DNA of 48,549 bases. Source: Acanthaster planci. Lineage: Eukaryota; Echinodermata; Asteroidea; Valvatida; Acanthasteridae. The notes below the pieces were generated by a model. It was given only the letters and a program-made list of their open reading frames with translations, searched no databases and had not been told where the DNA came from. Positions within the stretch are counted from its first letter, which is position 1. Each line of letters begins with the position of its first letter. This document shows positions 10,601 to 22,600 of this stretch, piece by piece. Position numbers and translations under genes: made by a program. The DNA is taken from the NCBI RefSeq assembly GCF_001949145.1, contig NW_019091449.1, positions 273,298-321,846 of the forward strand. The letters run 5' to 3'.

Positions 10601-13600
10601 AATCAGTCGGCTGCAGAGCCAACGCAAGTGACAGTAGTCTGAAACAGTGAGCTGACAAAGACATTATGTTACATAAGTAGGTATAAACCTTTCAAGCCCG
10701 GAGGTCAAAAATATTCCAGACTAATATTGATTTTGTTTGTGATGAGAACTTCTGCAGCTGTGGGTAGGCTCGTGCTGGCGGACAGTATTTTGTATTATAT
10801 GCAAACCAAGCTTTTGCGCACTAAATTGTAATGCAGCATTTTGTGCCGTTGTTGAAAGAAATACCTGAATAGGGACAATCTTGGTTTTTAAACTGTCCTC
10901 TTAAATTAGCCAGACTGGTTCCCTATCAATCAAATGCATGGAAGCTCGCAGTTGTGAACAGTGAACAGTGCTCACGTGTTATTTTGTACCTTGGACTTGC
11001 TCAGCATCATAGGTGTAATATGTCACTGAAGATGGGTGTTTAGGGTCATCTGAGTTTGTAAAATAGTTACCTTTTAATAATGCATGGATTTGGAACTTCG
11101 TAAACCACCTTCAGTATTTTTATTAGAATTCCAAACAAGGTTCTTCTACAAATATAAGAGAACTGGCATTGAAATTACCAAGGGCAATATTTGGAATTTT
11201 TCTGAATGGTTTGAATTCATGCGTTATCAAGCCTGAGGCATAAACTTAAAAGTGGTGTTTGACCTGATGGACTTCAATTTGTAACCCAGTCTTGCAGAAT
11301 TACTTTGCAGTTGCCAGAGCCACTTTTAAAGTAAAGGTCCGTCAAAAATCTTTCAGTACTTGGACAATGTAAATCGATAGGAGCCTTCAACATTTTCGAC
11401 CCGGTAATGTCCATATTTATCAGGATGCCACACTAAGTACTGCTTCAAAACAAAGAGATCAGTGTGCTGATGTAGGTGTGTCATCGTAGGATCTGGCCAC
11501 AGTCTTAGAAGAAAACTGAGAGGAGTAGGCCTGAAATGGTCATTGAAGAATGATTCACGGCAGTACTTTGCTCTTTTTTTCCCCCTGGCACCAAGCAGCC
11601 ACATGTTGGATCCCTCCTCTTCAGATGGAGCCTAGAAAACAGGAATGTAATGAAATTTGAGAATTCAGGATTTTTAGTCTTAAAAATAGGTCTGGAAAAG
11701 GCTACAGGAGAAAAAAGGAATCTTGGGCACAGTAAGTATGATGACCTGGCATGAAAGGCAAGATTCATTGACCATTCCACAAACTGTGGTCATTTATTGT
11801 TTGTCTCAAAGAGTGGGTTCCCCACCTGTTTGGCCATAAGTCAACCGTTCTTATATCCTTAGTCCTTTTAGCAGAAGGGCCCAAGTGGGCTTACAGTCGC
11901 CTGTACTGCAGCTGATCGGGCGATGTTGGGAGGGGGTGGGGGAGAATCTGCCCGGCCGTCACGTTTACTCTGGTAGTCAGGGTTTGTTTGTTGTACCAAG
12001 CCTTTGGGAGTTTTCCAGAAATGTCTTAGGATTTTGACACAACTTTCATGAAAATCGACATACCATTCTCACAGAATGGCAGTATTTCTGAGACAGATCA
12101 GCCCAAAGATAATGACTTACAACCACAGAACCCCATATTGGACTCAATTGAAATTTTGAAATGAATGTCTGTACGTGTACGTCAAGTTGGGAAAAGATTG
12201 GGCCTTGGACTGTCGATGGGGGGGGGGAGAGCAGAGTCTGAAAAGGTCTGACTTGGGATTAACTGCTTGTCATCGCGATTGCACCATTGCTGCTGTATTG
12301 GTACTAGTCATGTTCATCATGTACATAGTTCGCACCAGTTTCCATGATGTAGCCAAGTGAAAAGAATTGTACCCCTGTGAACTCAAACATTGTTACAATC
12401 CTGATTAAAACTTTGATTTAGTTTTAAAAAAAAGGTGTTGAACTGTGACCCACCACCCTCAAACTTGCTGATGTGTTAGCTTGAAGGTTGTTGAAAGTAA
12501 TTTGTACCGGTACTGTACATTCAGAGTAGATTCTCAGATGATCAGATGAGGTCGATTCAGACATGTCTGTGATTACTGCAATACCGTACCAGCACCCTAT
12601 CATCTGATTTAGTCAGCACTGCATTAGCTGTCCTTTTTCTTAATGATTGGGCTATCATGGTGGGAAATTGAGAAATTTTGTGAGTGCCAAGATGCCTGTA
12701 TTAATTAACCCTAACCCTCCTCAATCCTTCACCTGTTGGAGGATTGAAGAGTGTTAGGGTTAATAAGTTGACAAGCAAAGGTTGCACATTATATCCCATC
12801 CTCACAGGGTCCTGGGTTCAAATCCAGCTGCTTCCCACAGGTTGTGTCCGTGGGCAAGCCACTCCACTCATGCACTCCACGAATAACTCAGCCGAGACTG
12901 TCCTCTCATTCAGAGGGAATAGAAATCTTCTCTCTCATTTCATGGCATTCATTTACAACATGGTCCCTCTGGATTGTGCTCCCTGAGTCTACTTGATGTG
13001 AACACTCTGAAATGGCAAGGAACCTGACTATTTTGCTTCAGTTGACAGGATAGCCTCACTCACACAAATTGCTTCACTCAGACAACAAAGCTGATTCAAT
13101 GTTTTATCTATGATTTGGAGCTACCCATGGGAGTACAAGGATGGTAATCTTCAATTTCTCCCATTGCATCATCTTTATTTCCTTATATATTAAGTTTTTG
13201 ACAATTTTCTCAGGGATCACCCCGCTTTTTGTTCAAGATGGTTGACTTCTTAATAAAGCCTAGAAGTGGAAGAAAGGGAAGATGATCTTTAACTTGATGA
13301 GCCCCATTGGCTGAAGACAGACTTTGATAAGTAACCAATCGTAACTTTGTTCCCTTTTTTTTATCTTCCTCCTTCTCCAGTGGGCGTGCCATGACCCTTC
13401 CACGCTGCAAACCCATCGAGGAGTTCAAGGACCTCCACCAGGGCTACCCGGGGCTGTCGACTGGCAGCCTGGCCTCCAGCGCCCGCGCTTCCACCGAGTT
13501 CATGCCCCCACCCAGCAAGGAGTGCAAGGTGGGGCCCATCTCGGTACCCTACCTCAGCCCCCTGGTGCTGCGCAAGGAGGTGGAGAACGTCATCGAGAAC

Positions 13601-16600
13601 GAGGGCGAGGCCTGCCTGCGGGCTCCGAGCTTTGTGGTCCAGCACCCTATCATCTTCTGGAATTTGGTAAGCCACCTGCCCCAGCTGTGTTATTCGTTAA
13701 GCTTGATAACGTTCCATGGATCACTCAGTGCGCACTCATCTCATGGTTGTCTCATCAGTAACTTACATATGGAAGAAATAGTTCTTAACATACCTTAAGG
13801 GTTGATAAACATCATTTCAACATGAATTTTAAATTTCCAGTGTCCGTGAGAGATGTAGACATCCCCCACCATTCTCCTATTCCACTCACATCAGGGTGAT
13901 ATTGACTTACAAACACCATTTGTGGCATTGTTTATCTCTCACAAATCTATGTAGTTTTATTCCGTGGGGAATTTGATCCTTAAGTAACTCTAGCTGATCA
14001 TTCAAGTGTTTTCTCTGAATCTTGATTTTGCACCATCGGCTCACAAACTTTGAAGACCCATATCACGCAGTAAGTCTTGATCAGTGGCATTTTAGCCTTC
14101 ATCAATAAGGTTCAAGACAAGACCTCTCCCCCCCAAGAGATATCTTCCGGCTGCCACAAAAACAGCATGACCGCAGACAAAGATTTAGGCATGGTGAATC
14201 CGCCCCCCATGTCTTTGATTGCTGAAGATCTTTCTAATATTAGTTTTACATTTCCCCTCAGATTTGGTACTTCCAGAGGTTGAATTTCCCCAACTACCTT
14301 AAAGGAGTACTGCTGGCAGCATACAGCGAAAGCCGAGACAATACTGTAAGAGGGCTCTACAGTTCTGTTTCTTGGCGTTGTGCTTGTGAAGTGTGCTTGT
14401 GAAACATGATGAAGAAAGTGGGGAAAAAAATGTGTACAGTATTCACCGTTATGAAGATCGCATGTACTGTTCACGAGTACAGTGGTGTTCAAAGTTTGTA
14501 TTCCCATGAGGTGACAGATGGAGTGTTCCTTTACACAAGGCAGAAATGTTGTCTGTCGCCAAAGGTTATTCTGTCAAAGTGGAACATTCGTTATTTCTCT
14601 GTAAGCCACCTGAATAAATCCACACTAACTCCCTGCCTGAATAAGTCACTTACATCACCTATGAGTGCAGAAATTCCCCATGGTAATATCTTGGAAATGC
14701 TCAGAGTTGAGTACTCAGGCAATTTGGAACAGCCCCTCCTTTCCCCGCCCTCAAAAATAACTACTAATTGAGTGAAACTGAATTCCATGAATTTTACCCA
14801 TTTCCCTTGACACATACCATACTCATTTCCGAAATCTCGTGTGTGAAATACTGTGAATTGATTTGAAAGAAAACAAGTCAACATTGTGGTTTTTGTAATT
14901 TTCTTCTAATTGGCCCACTCTAATTGCCTTCTTCCCAGGACTACGTCCAGTGGTTGTCCACAGACTCGCGCTATGTTAAAATCAGTGTCCTGTGGGACAA
15001 CGTCAAATTGTACGACGACAGCGTGCTGCCGATGTACCTACTCTATGGAACCCAGGGAACACTCTCTCTGGACCCTCTCATCAAAGATCAACAGATATTC
15101 TCCAAACCGTAAGTCAAACTCCACACTCTCTAACTATCTATTCCTGTCAAGCTTGTATATATGTTTAACCTTGTCACAATTTTTCCCCATAATGGATAGT
15201 TTGCTTTACAGCCGTCTTACAGGGCACAGTACCTTTGTTCTGCTTGGGCAGGCTAATTGTTACCAAATTAAAATAACCCAAACCTTCCAAGGTGCGCTGC
15301 AATAGACGCTTGTTTATCTTCCCACTTACAGGCCTTGACCTTAAGATTTTTTTTAAAAACTATCCCACTGGGAAAGTTAACTTCTTTGTCACCACTGTTT
15401 CAGCTAGTGAGCCATGCAGCCGTGTTTTGCACTGTCAGTTTTGCGAGATCACGGCCCGTTTTTTTAAGCACGGCCTGGCAGTGCAAATCAAGCCGTGCAC
15501 TACGGGTACTTAATTCGAGTCTTGTGTAATCTAGATCCCAAAAAATGTGGAAATAAAATCTGAGCTAAAATTCAGTCTTTTCCCATGCTTTTTCCCAGCC
15601 CCATCAACCAAGTCCAACATACGCTGCAGTAAAGCACATGTATGCTGGGACATTTGGTTTGAACGTATCAACGCTGGTAGGCGGGTTCCCTTACTTACAA
15701 ATAATGAGCTATAGCACCTTATCTATGAACTTGTAACAAAATAAATACAGGGAGCCATACTTGTTCACCAGCAATCGATCATGCATGTAATCAACCTCAT
15801 TCCCATGGCAATCGTTAGCTGCCATATTGCGCCCACTCTGGCACGAGGTAGTCCATGGGGACGAGGTTGACATATAATCGTTTCGGGATTTGCGCTGCAT
15901 GCTCACTACATCATCCAGAATGAAACGAAAACTAACAGAATTTCTTCTTGAAGGCAAGGGCTGGCCTATACATAAACTTTGTTATTGTCAATAATCAGCT
16001 TAAAGCTTGTTTAGGTTCTTCTACCTTAACAATGGAAATAGTGTCAAACTCTTCCGATGCCATGTTCATGCCATGTTGGCACAAGTGTGAGCACGTGGCC
16101 TGCCTGTGGTGTACGTGCGTGTGTGTACAGTGTGCGTGTACAGCGTGCATATGTATACATACTATGCATGTACAAGGTATTTTTTCATCCACATTGAAGT
16201 TGAGTCTTGTACTCAAATTGCTTGGTCTTAGCCAAATTGTCGAAGGAAACATGCACTTAGGAATACTGGGATTCATTTTGTATCATTATTGATTTTGTTG
16301 CTTATCACATAATTATCTGAATGTAATGTATTGCAAACAAAAAGGCAGAAAAACATTTGTCAAGTACTGAACTGCACTACCTGCATACCATTTTTTTAAA
16401 ACAAGAAAGTGGCTACGAGAAATCTGTTCAAAGGTGTTTGTCATTCGCTTCTTTGTAGCAGGGCTGCTTAATCACATTATATAAAACAACAATTGCACAC
16501 AGTTTTACAATTTTTTTTCTTCTAAAAGCTGTTATTTTTTGTTCAAAAAGGCAAAACTCTCACAAGGAAATGTCAGAGATTCATCAGAGACCACCAGAGA

Positions 16601-19600
16601 GCATCTAAAATAGGCAGAGCTTCCAGGGCCCTTACATGTATGCAGGCCGTGGATCCCGCCCGTAAGGGACTTCACGCTGCGCGCTCATGTTGCTTGCTTC
16701 CCGCACAAATTTTGGACTCTAACAAGTTTGCACTCCCTGTTTTTACATTTTGCACCCCCCACTTTTCAAATCCTAGCTAAAACACTGTTTGTCACCAGCT
16801 CGCAGGAATTTCTCTAGCCCACTTAACATTGTTAGGCAAAACCAACTTTGACTGGCTTTTTCAACTTTATTTTTGAACCGTTGGCATTTTTTAAAACTTA
16901 AAAGTGGAGGCTTCAAAACTAGGACAATTAATTATAAACAGCTCATAAAATTTTAATCAGCATGAAACCCAAGGAATCGCCAGAAAATGGCAAAATACAA
17001 ACTAAAAATGAAGTGACAAATGGGCATTTGAGGATTTTTTTTATTGAAACAGGGGTGAGATTTCTCAGCTTTTTAGCTGATTGCAGCATTTTTGGTTCTG
17101 GATTTCAGCTTTATTTTCCTCACTGGCTGTATACAAAAGTATAGGAGATTTTTACAGTTCAGCTATTTTCAGCTGTTTTTATCATTGGTCAATCTCATCC
17201 GTGTTGAAAGTAATCTGTCACGTGATACCTAAGATGAAACTGGTTGTAGTCGAACAGAAAAAAACCCATTGGTCCAATTTACGGAGGCCATGTGACTTAC
17301 TCACCGATGCTGGTGTGTGAATATCAAGATGCGCGCTGCCTAGAATTGTTATTTCTCACCCATGTCACACCTCCGCATGTGCAACGGTAATCACAGTGGA
17401 CGTGTTTGAGAGCCCAAATTCATCTGCCTTCAGCAACACTCACATCTGCCCCTCCTCTTAACCTGCAGTTGCCCGAGATATATAATGAAATATGATTTCA
17501 TTATTTCAAAAGGAAATTCGGTGAATTCCTAATTATTTTAGGCGATTGTCCGTGAGTATGTAATTATTGAATAATTGGGTCGTCGTTTTCTTTCATACAC
17601 AATACACATGTACATGAATGTGTATTCCCTAACCCTTAAGTTTGGTGTACAGTAAATGACTTACATATAGGATCTTGTTGGACTTGACATGGCAAGGGAT
17701 AATTACAGATTAATGTATTGGTAGACGCTTTAGAATGGGGTATTGTATTATGGACTTAAAGTTGTGATTCACTTGGCCTTTTATTTACACCTCATTCTCT
17801 CTACATTATTGTCATGATTCCTGTTGTTTGGAAGGCAGCAAGTGGATTGATTATTACTTGCATCTGCAATGATCAAGGTCAACAGCCAATCTCGTCATGT
17901 CAGTACATGTACATTGCTAATGTGTATAACAAAGTTAATTAAATCTAATTTAGATTTATGCTTTGGCTACTTTTACCGCTGTTTTTAATTGTGTTGAGGA
18001 TGGCCTTTAAATAATGATATACCTTGTCTCAAGCCGTGGCCTTGGAAGCCAGCTGCTATAATCCCCCTCAACAAATGCCTGGTTATCTCTTCTAGTCAGC
18101 CAACAACTTTTCCCGGGTTTTCATTTTGACAAGATTTTCCTCTCGGTGTCACAATAAGCACGTGCATGAAACAGGTTAATGCAGCTGTGTCGGTGCACTC
18201 ACAGCTCAACGATACTTGGTCCGGCAATGTGCATAACCAAATCCAGATTATCAATCAGTAGAAGTTCATGCAACGAAGTCACAGCCATCGGCCATTTTTG
18301 CAAATTTTTTTTTTAAAATGAGTTTCAGTATTCCCAGTGTTAGCACTTACATCATTGCCTTGGCGCAGCTCATGCTGTATGCCCCCTGCCGAAGAAAGTG
18401 GTCCAAATCATCAATTATTTACAGGAGTTCGTCCTTGCTGGCCCATTCATTAATTTTATTTTTTGCCGGATATGTGTCATCAGTAGCATGGATGGAATAA
18501 ACCAGTTTTTGTATGTCCAACTAGCATACTCTTTGTTGTTGAGGAAGATGACTTGAACCCTAACTTAGGCCTTTTATAAGTAAGACAAAACCCGTTGCCC
18601 ATGATATGTTGGCAGTTATTACTCCTCATGACAGATGAAATTTAGCATCCCTTTTATAGGAGTGTCCGTACCAATGGCATTAATTCCAGACATTCAGGAA
18701 GTAGCTCTTGCCATGTGACGTTGGTCATGCATGGAAGAGACTCTGCATTTCTCCCGGATACAACCTCTGGGGCTGAATTTGCTTGACTCGCAGGTACAGC
18801 AGTGCAAGATTCGAGTTGACACAAAGCAGGATGTTCTACGCCGGTGGTTTGCAGAGTCCGAGAAGTTGTTGTAGATCCCAGCTCTATCATCAAGTACATG
18901 TATATATCTCTTTACCCGTTATCTGTACTCCTGTTAGATATCAAAGACAGAAAGTGCTTTGTGTATTGGTAATGCATGCACAGGATATACATGTACATGT
19001 AACTCGAGGGACGTGTTGTGAACAAACCACGAAGCTGTTCTCAGAATTTTCCTTTTTCATCTTTATCATTTTGGAAAACCAGATCAAATCATTGAAACTA
19101 TCTGTAAGGGAAACTTTCACCTGATTTGTCTGAAATTCTCACAGTAATCCCAAAGGGAACCACTGGTAAGATAGATAAATGTGCAAAGTGAAAAAAGTGT
19201 ACAAAACGTAGGGATAAAACTGCAGATTTAATCTCATGTCACGTCACCGTGACAATTTTATTTTGACAGCCCCACGGGCTGATGGACTACTTGTGCTTCC
19301 AGTTACAGAAACATCCAGATGTTTGGTCCCCTAGTCTTTACCTTCAGAAAAACGTACACAAAATCTACGAAGAAAAATTGCAGCTTTAAAGTCACGTCAC
19401 GAGATTTGCTTTTATATTGAAAAAAAAGAAGAAGAGATATTATATATTGGATTCTTGAGTATATTTGTAATTGAACGAAGCCGAAAAAAAACATGATTTC
19501 TCTTTCGTTCAGGACTACTGTCATTAAGATTGATAATATTGTGTAGTAGAAAAACGTGTACAAAACCCTAATGGAGAAAACTGCAACTTTAATCTCATGT

Positions 19601-22600
19601 CATGTGACCCCCCGATGACGTTACCGGGACGATTTTATTTTGACAGCCCCACGGGTTGATGGACTACCTATGCTCCCAATACAAAGTCACTCAGTTGTAT
19701 GAGTGCACCAGTCTTTGACTTTAGAAAAACGTGTACAAACCTATGGAGAAAACTGCAACTTTAATCTCATGTCATGTGACCCCCCGATGACATTACCGGG
19801 ACGACTTTATTTTGACAGCCCCACAGGTTGATGGACTACCTATGCTCTCAATACAAAGTCACTCAGTTGTATGAGTGCACCAGTCTTTGACTTTAGAAAA
19901 ACGTATACAAAACCTATGGAGAAAAACTAAATATTCAAAATTCAATAATAAATCACGTGATGAGGTCATCATGACTTTGTTTTCCTAAACCCTATCTAGT
20001 TGTTAGGCTAAGAATCTTGACCTAACATCCATCGAGACAGGTCAAGAACAGTGTGGAAGTCTCGTTGTTGAAAAACGTGTACAAAACCCTAATGGGGAAA
20101 AATTAAATATTCAAAACTCAATAATAAATCATGTGATGATGTCATCATGACGAATTTATTCTAGGTCCATCCTTGGATGATGGTCTGAAGGTCTGCCAAG
20201 TTTGAAGTCAATCAGATATATAAAACTACCAAAGCCGACTACCAGAAGAGGATGTGTGCAAACCCTATGGGGAAAGAGTCTGAAAAAGGAAAAGAAAAAA
20301 AAAGGAAAAAAGAAGGGGAAAAAAAAACTTAAGGAAAAACAAAAGCTGATTCGCCGCAACAGGTAATAATGCCACTTTTTATACTGGGTACCGGTAGACG
20401 TATGTGTGACACGCTGTATCAGACACAGAACTGAGTTGACAGTACTTCTTGACAGGTGGTTCACATGTTGCACATACATATTTATTGTATTTTTATAAGG
20501 TAATATGACAACCAGAATTAGAAGCCATTACTGCAGTGGCACCATGCTTGCATGCATAATGCATGCGCGTTTTAAAAAGCTGTTCATAGTAGGGTGCTTT
20601 GACTTTTCAAGATGCACTTTCATCTCCATTTTAGAGAACATTCTCGTGACCGTAGCACTACTACTGTCTTTTCATCTCCTAGTGGTCTATAAGTTTTGCT
20701 GTTCATTTTTGTTTGTGTTTGTTCGTTTTTTTTTTCTCCAATTTTGGAACTTTTGCACAATAGTCTGTTTTGTTCTTGACTTTTTGTCAAAGCTTATTTT
20801 TAAATCGTAAATGTTAAGCTGAAATGTCCAAGATGTACGTACACACACATACTGACCCTAAATTCAGACTTAATACAAGTGCCTGTAGTAGTCTGTCTTA
20901 TATTCAGCTTTATTCACAACTATGCCTTGCACTAGCAGGATGCTACATGTACATGTCATTAGTTTTGTATGGTAATGTCACATTACAGCATTTTTACTAA
21001 TTATTAATGCATTTCAATTCTAATGCATTTTTCGTATCATTTCTTATGCATCAAATTTTGTGAAATCCCCAATGTTGTCGCCTTGTTGTTACGCGGCTCT
21101 TCATTATGAATCCAGCAACACTTCCATGCATTTCCTTGCAGTTGGGTGAAGCAAAGAAGATGACTTTTGACAGTCCTGTTCTACTTTTGCCACTGAAAAC
21201 CTTTTGTGGATCAATATTTTCAGGGGCCTTAGAACTACTGGTGTACTGTCAGCACCCAGACTGAGCCCGATTTTCTCCTGAGGCGGGGTAGACTGTGAAA
21301 CTCCAAACAAATAAGCAAGACCGGCCCACATTGCAAGCTGCCATTATTAGTAATAAATTGTCCTGTCAAAATGACAGATTCAGTCTCTCCTCAGTCTAGC
21401 CTGATCATCACCAGGGGGCCAGTACTTTGAGGCTGATCAACAATAAATTTTGCTTACCTGATTTATCTGCTGGGTGTGTCGATGAGGATCAGTCTCGGGA
21501 ATATTAATGAGTCTTGTGTAGAAAGTGTAAGGTCCGAAATGCAAGTAGGCAACGCATAGTATTGAGACCTGAGGCCAACTTGGAAAATTGCTAAGGAGAC
21601 AAAAATTTGGTTAGCAATAAATAGGTCACCAGCTAAAATTGTTTATGATGCATATTGTTTTCACTGGTTCTCACCTGATATTTGTGCTTTAGCAATTACA
21701 GATATTTTCTCCTTAGGTGCTCTTTGACATTGTCCAAAAAGTTCAACCTTGCAGAGCTGTTTCGCAGAAAACACAGCCTGGAAGATTAAAACTCCAAAAG
21801 TGCAAATTTGACTAAGAACAAGTTTGTATTATCAAGAATGGATTTGTGCCAGGGAGATGTTATTTGATTTTAGACTTTTGCCCTGGCCGACGTGTATTAT
21901 AACATTATTGTATACTCAGTGTTTTCCCCCGAAGGCTCTTTTTTTCACAAGCCTTCAAAAAATCTATCATTAATTAGGTTTATATTGAATAAAGTTGCAA
22001 GCCTTACATGTATTCAAGTCATAGGCATCATGACTTAATTTATTTCATCATGAATTTGTGCCTTGTAACTCCCTGAAATTGGCTCTGCATTACCAACTCA
22101 TACATGCACATGGGGTTTAAAACAGTTTATTTCTTACAGCTCATACAAGTTCCTGCAGAAGCTGAGATCAATAACGGAAATTGAAATTGTTTTCTAAAAC
22201 CCAATATCTGTCTGTGTATTGTGTTGTAGGTTCATGATTCAGCTGGTCAAGTACATCCGTTACAACAACGTGTATCAGCCAATCATTCTCCTGCTGGAAG
22301 AGTTCAAGAAGCTCGGGGAGAACACGGCGGCCAGACGCAGTATTTATCGGGAACTTCTCTTTTTGTCCTTTGTGGCCCTAGGCCGAGAGAACATTGATCA
22401 AGGTAGGCTCATCCAAATGCTCCAAGTCCCTACAATGCTATGTGCGTAAGGTTCACTGTGCATAGTGGTATTGGCTGCTCAATGTACCGGTACCTGTTGG
22501 TATTGACGTTCAAGACTCATGGATAACCTCTGCTTATGGGGCCCGCAAAGCTTTCCTGAGACCACTCGGCTCCCTGGGACCCTGCCTTGTGATGCTGCCC

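Larger units (their letters stand above)
5180..13380 (+). other. DENND4 intron, 8.2 kb, repeat-bearing
   Basis: It runs from GT at 5180 to CTTCTCCAG at 13380. Contents I can support: two 70-bp TTAACCCTAA-ended elements (5312-5381, 6495-6564) and a shorter one (12705-12763); a dispersed repeat at 5990-6200; a 22-bp three-copy tandem at 7815-7877; TACATGTA at 7341, 8841, 8893 and 9481; TACCGGTA at 9697, 10581 and 12505; and a SINE fragment at about 12770-12990. No exon was recognised between 5180 and 13380 and the phases on either side match, so none is required. Confidence 0.8.
15109..22229 (+). other. DENND4 intron, 7.1 kb, with a 175-bp tandem array
   Basis: GT at 15109 to TGTGTTGTAG at 22229. 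It contains the tandem array at 19191-20280 followed by a polypurine tract (20274-20344), an alternating TG-rich stretch at 16105-16175, TACATGTA at 16633, 17904, 18895, 18988, 18994, 20944 and 22005, and TACCGGTA at 20389. No internal exon was recognised, and the phases on either side are compatible. Confidence 0.8.

Noticed and set aside
5312-12763. TTAGGG words as interstitial telomere repeats
   Set aside because: They occur singly at the ends of short palindromic elements, not as tandem TTAGGG arrays.
13361-13675. Long open frame on the minus strand
   Set aside because: It lies exactly opposite the GC-rich DENND4 exon at 13381-13666 and is its shadow.
16105-16175. Functional promoter or Z-DNA switch
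   Set aside because: Only an interrupted TG microsatellite inside an intron; nothing else supports a function.
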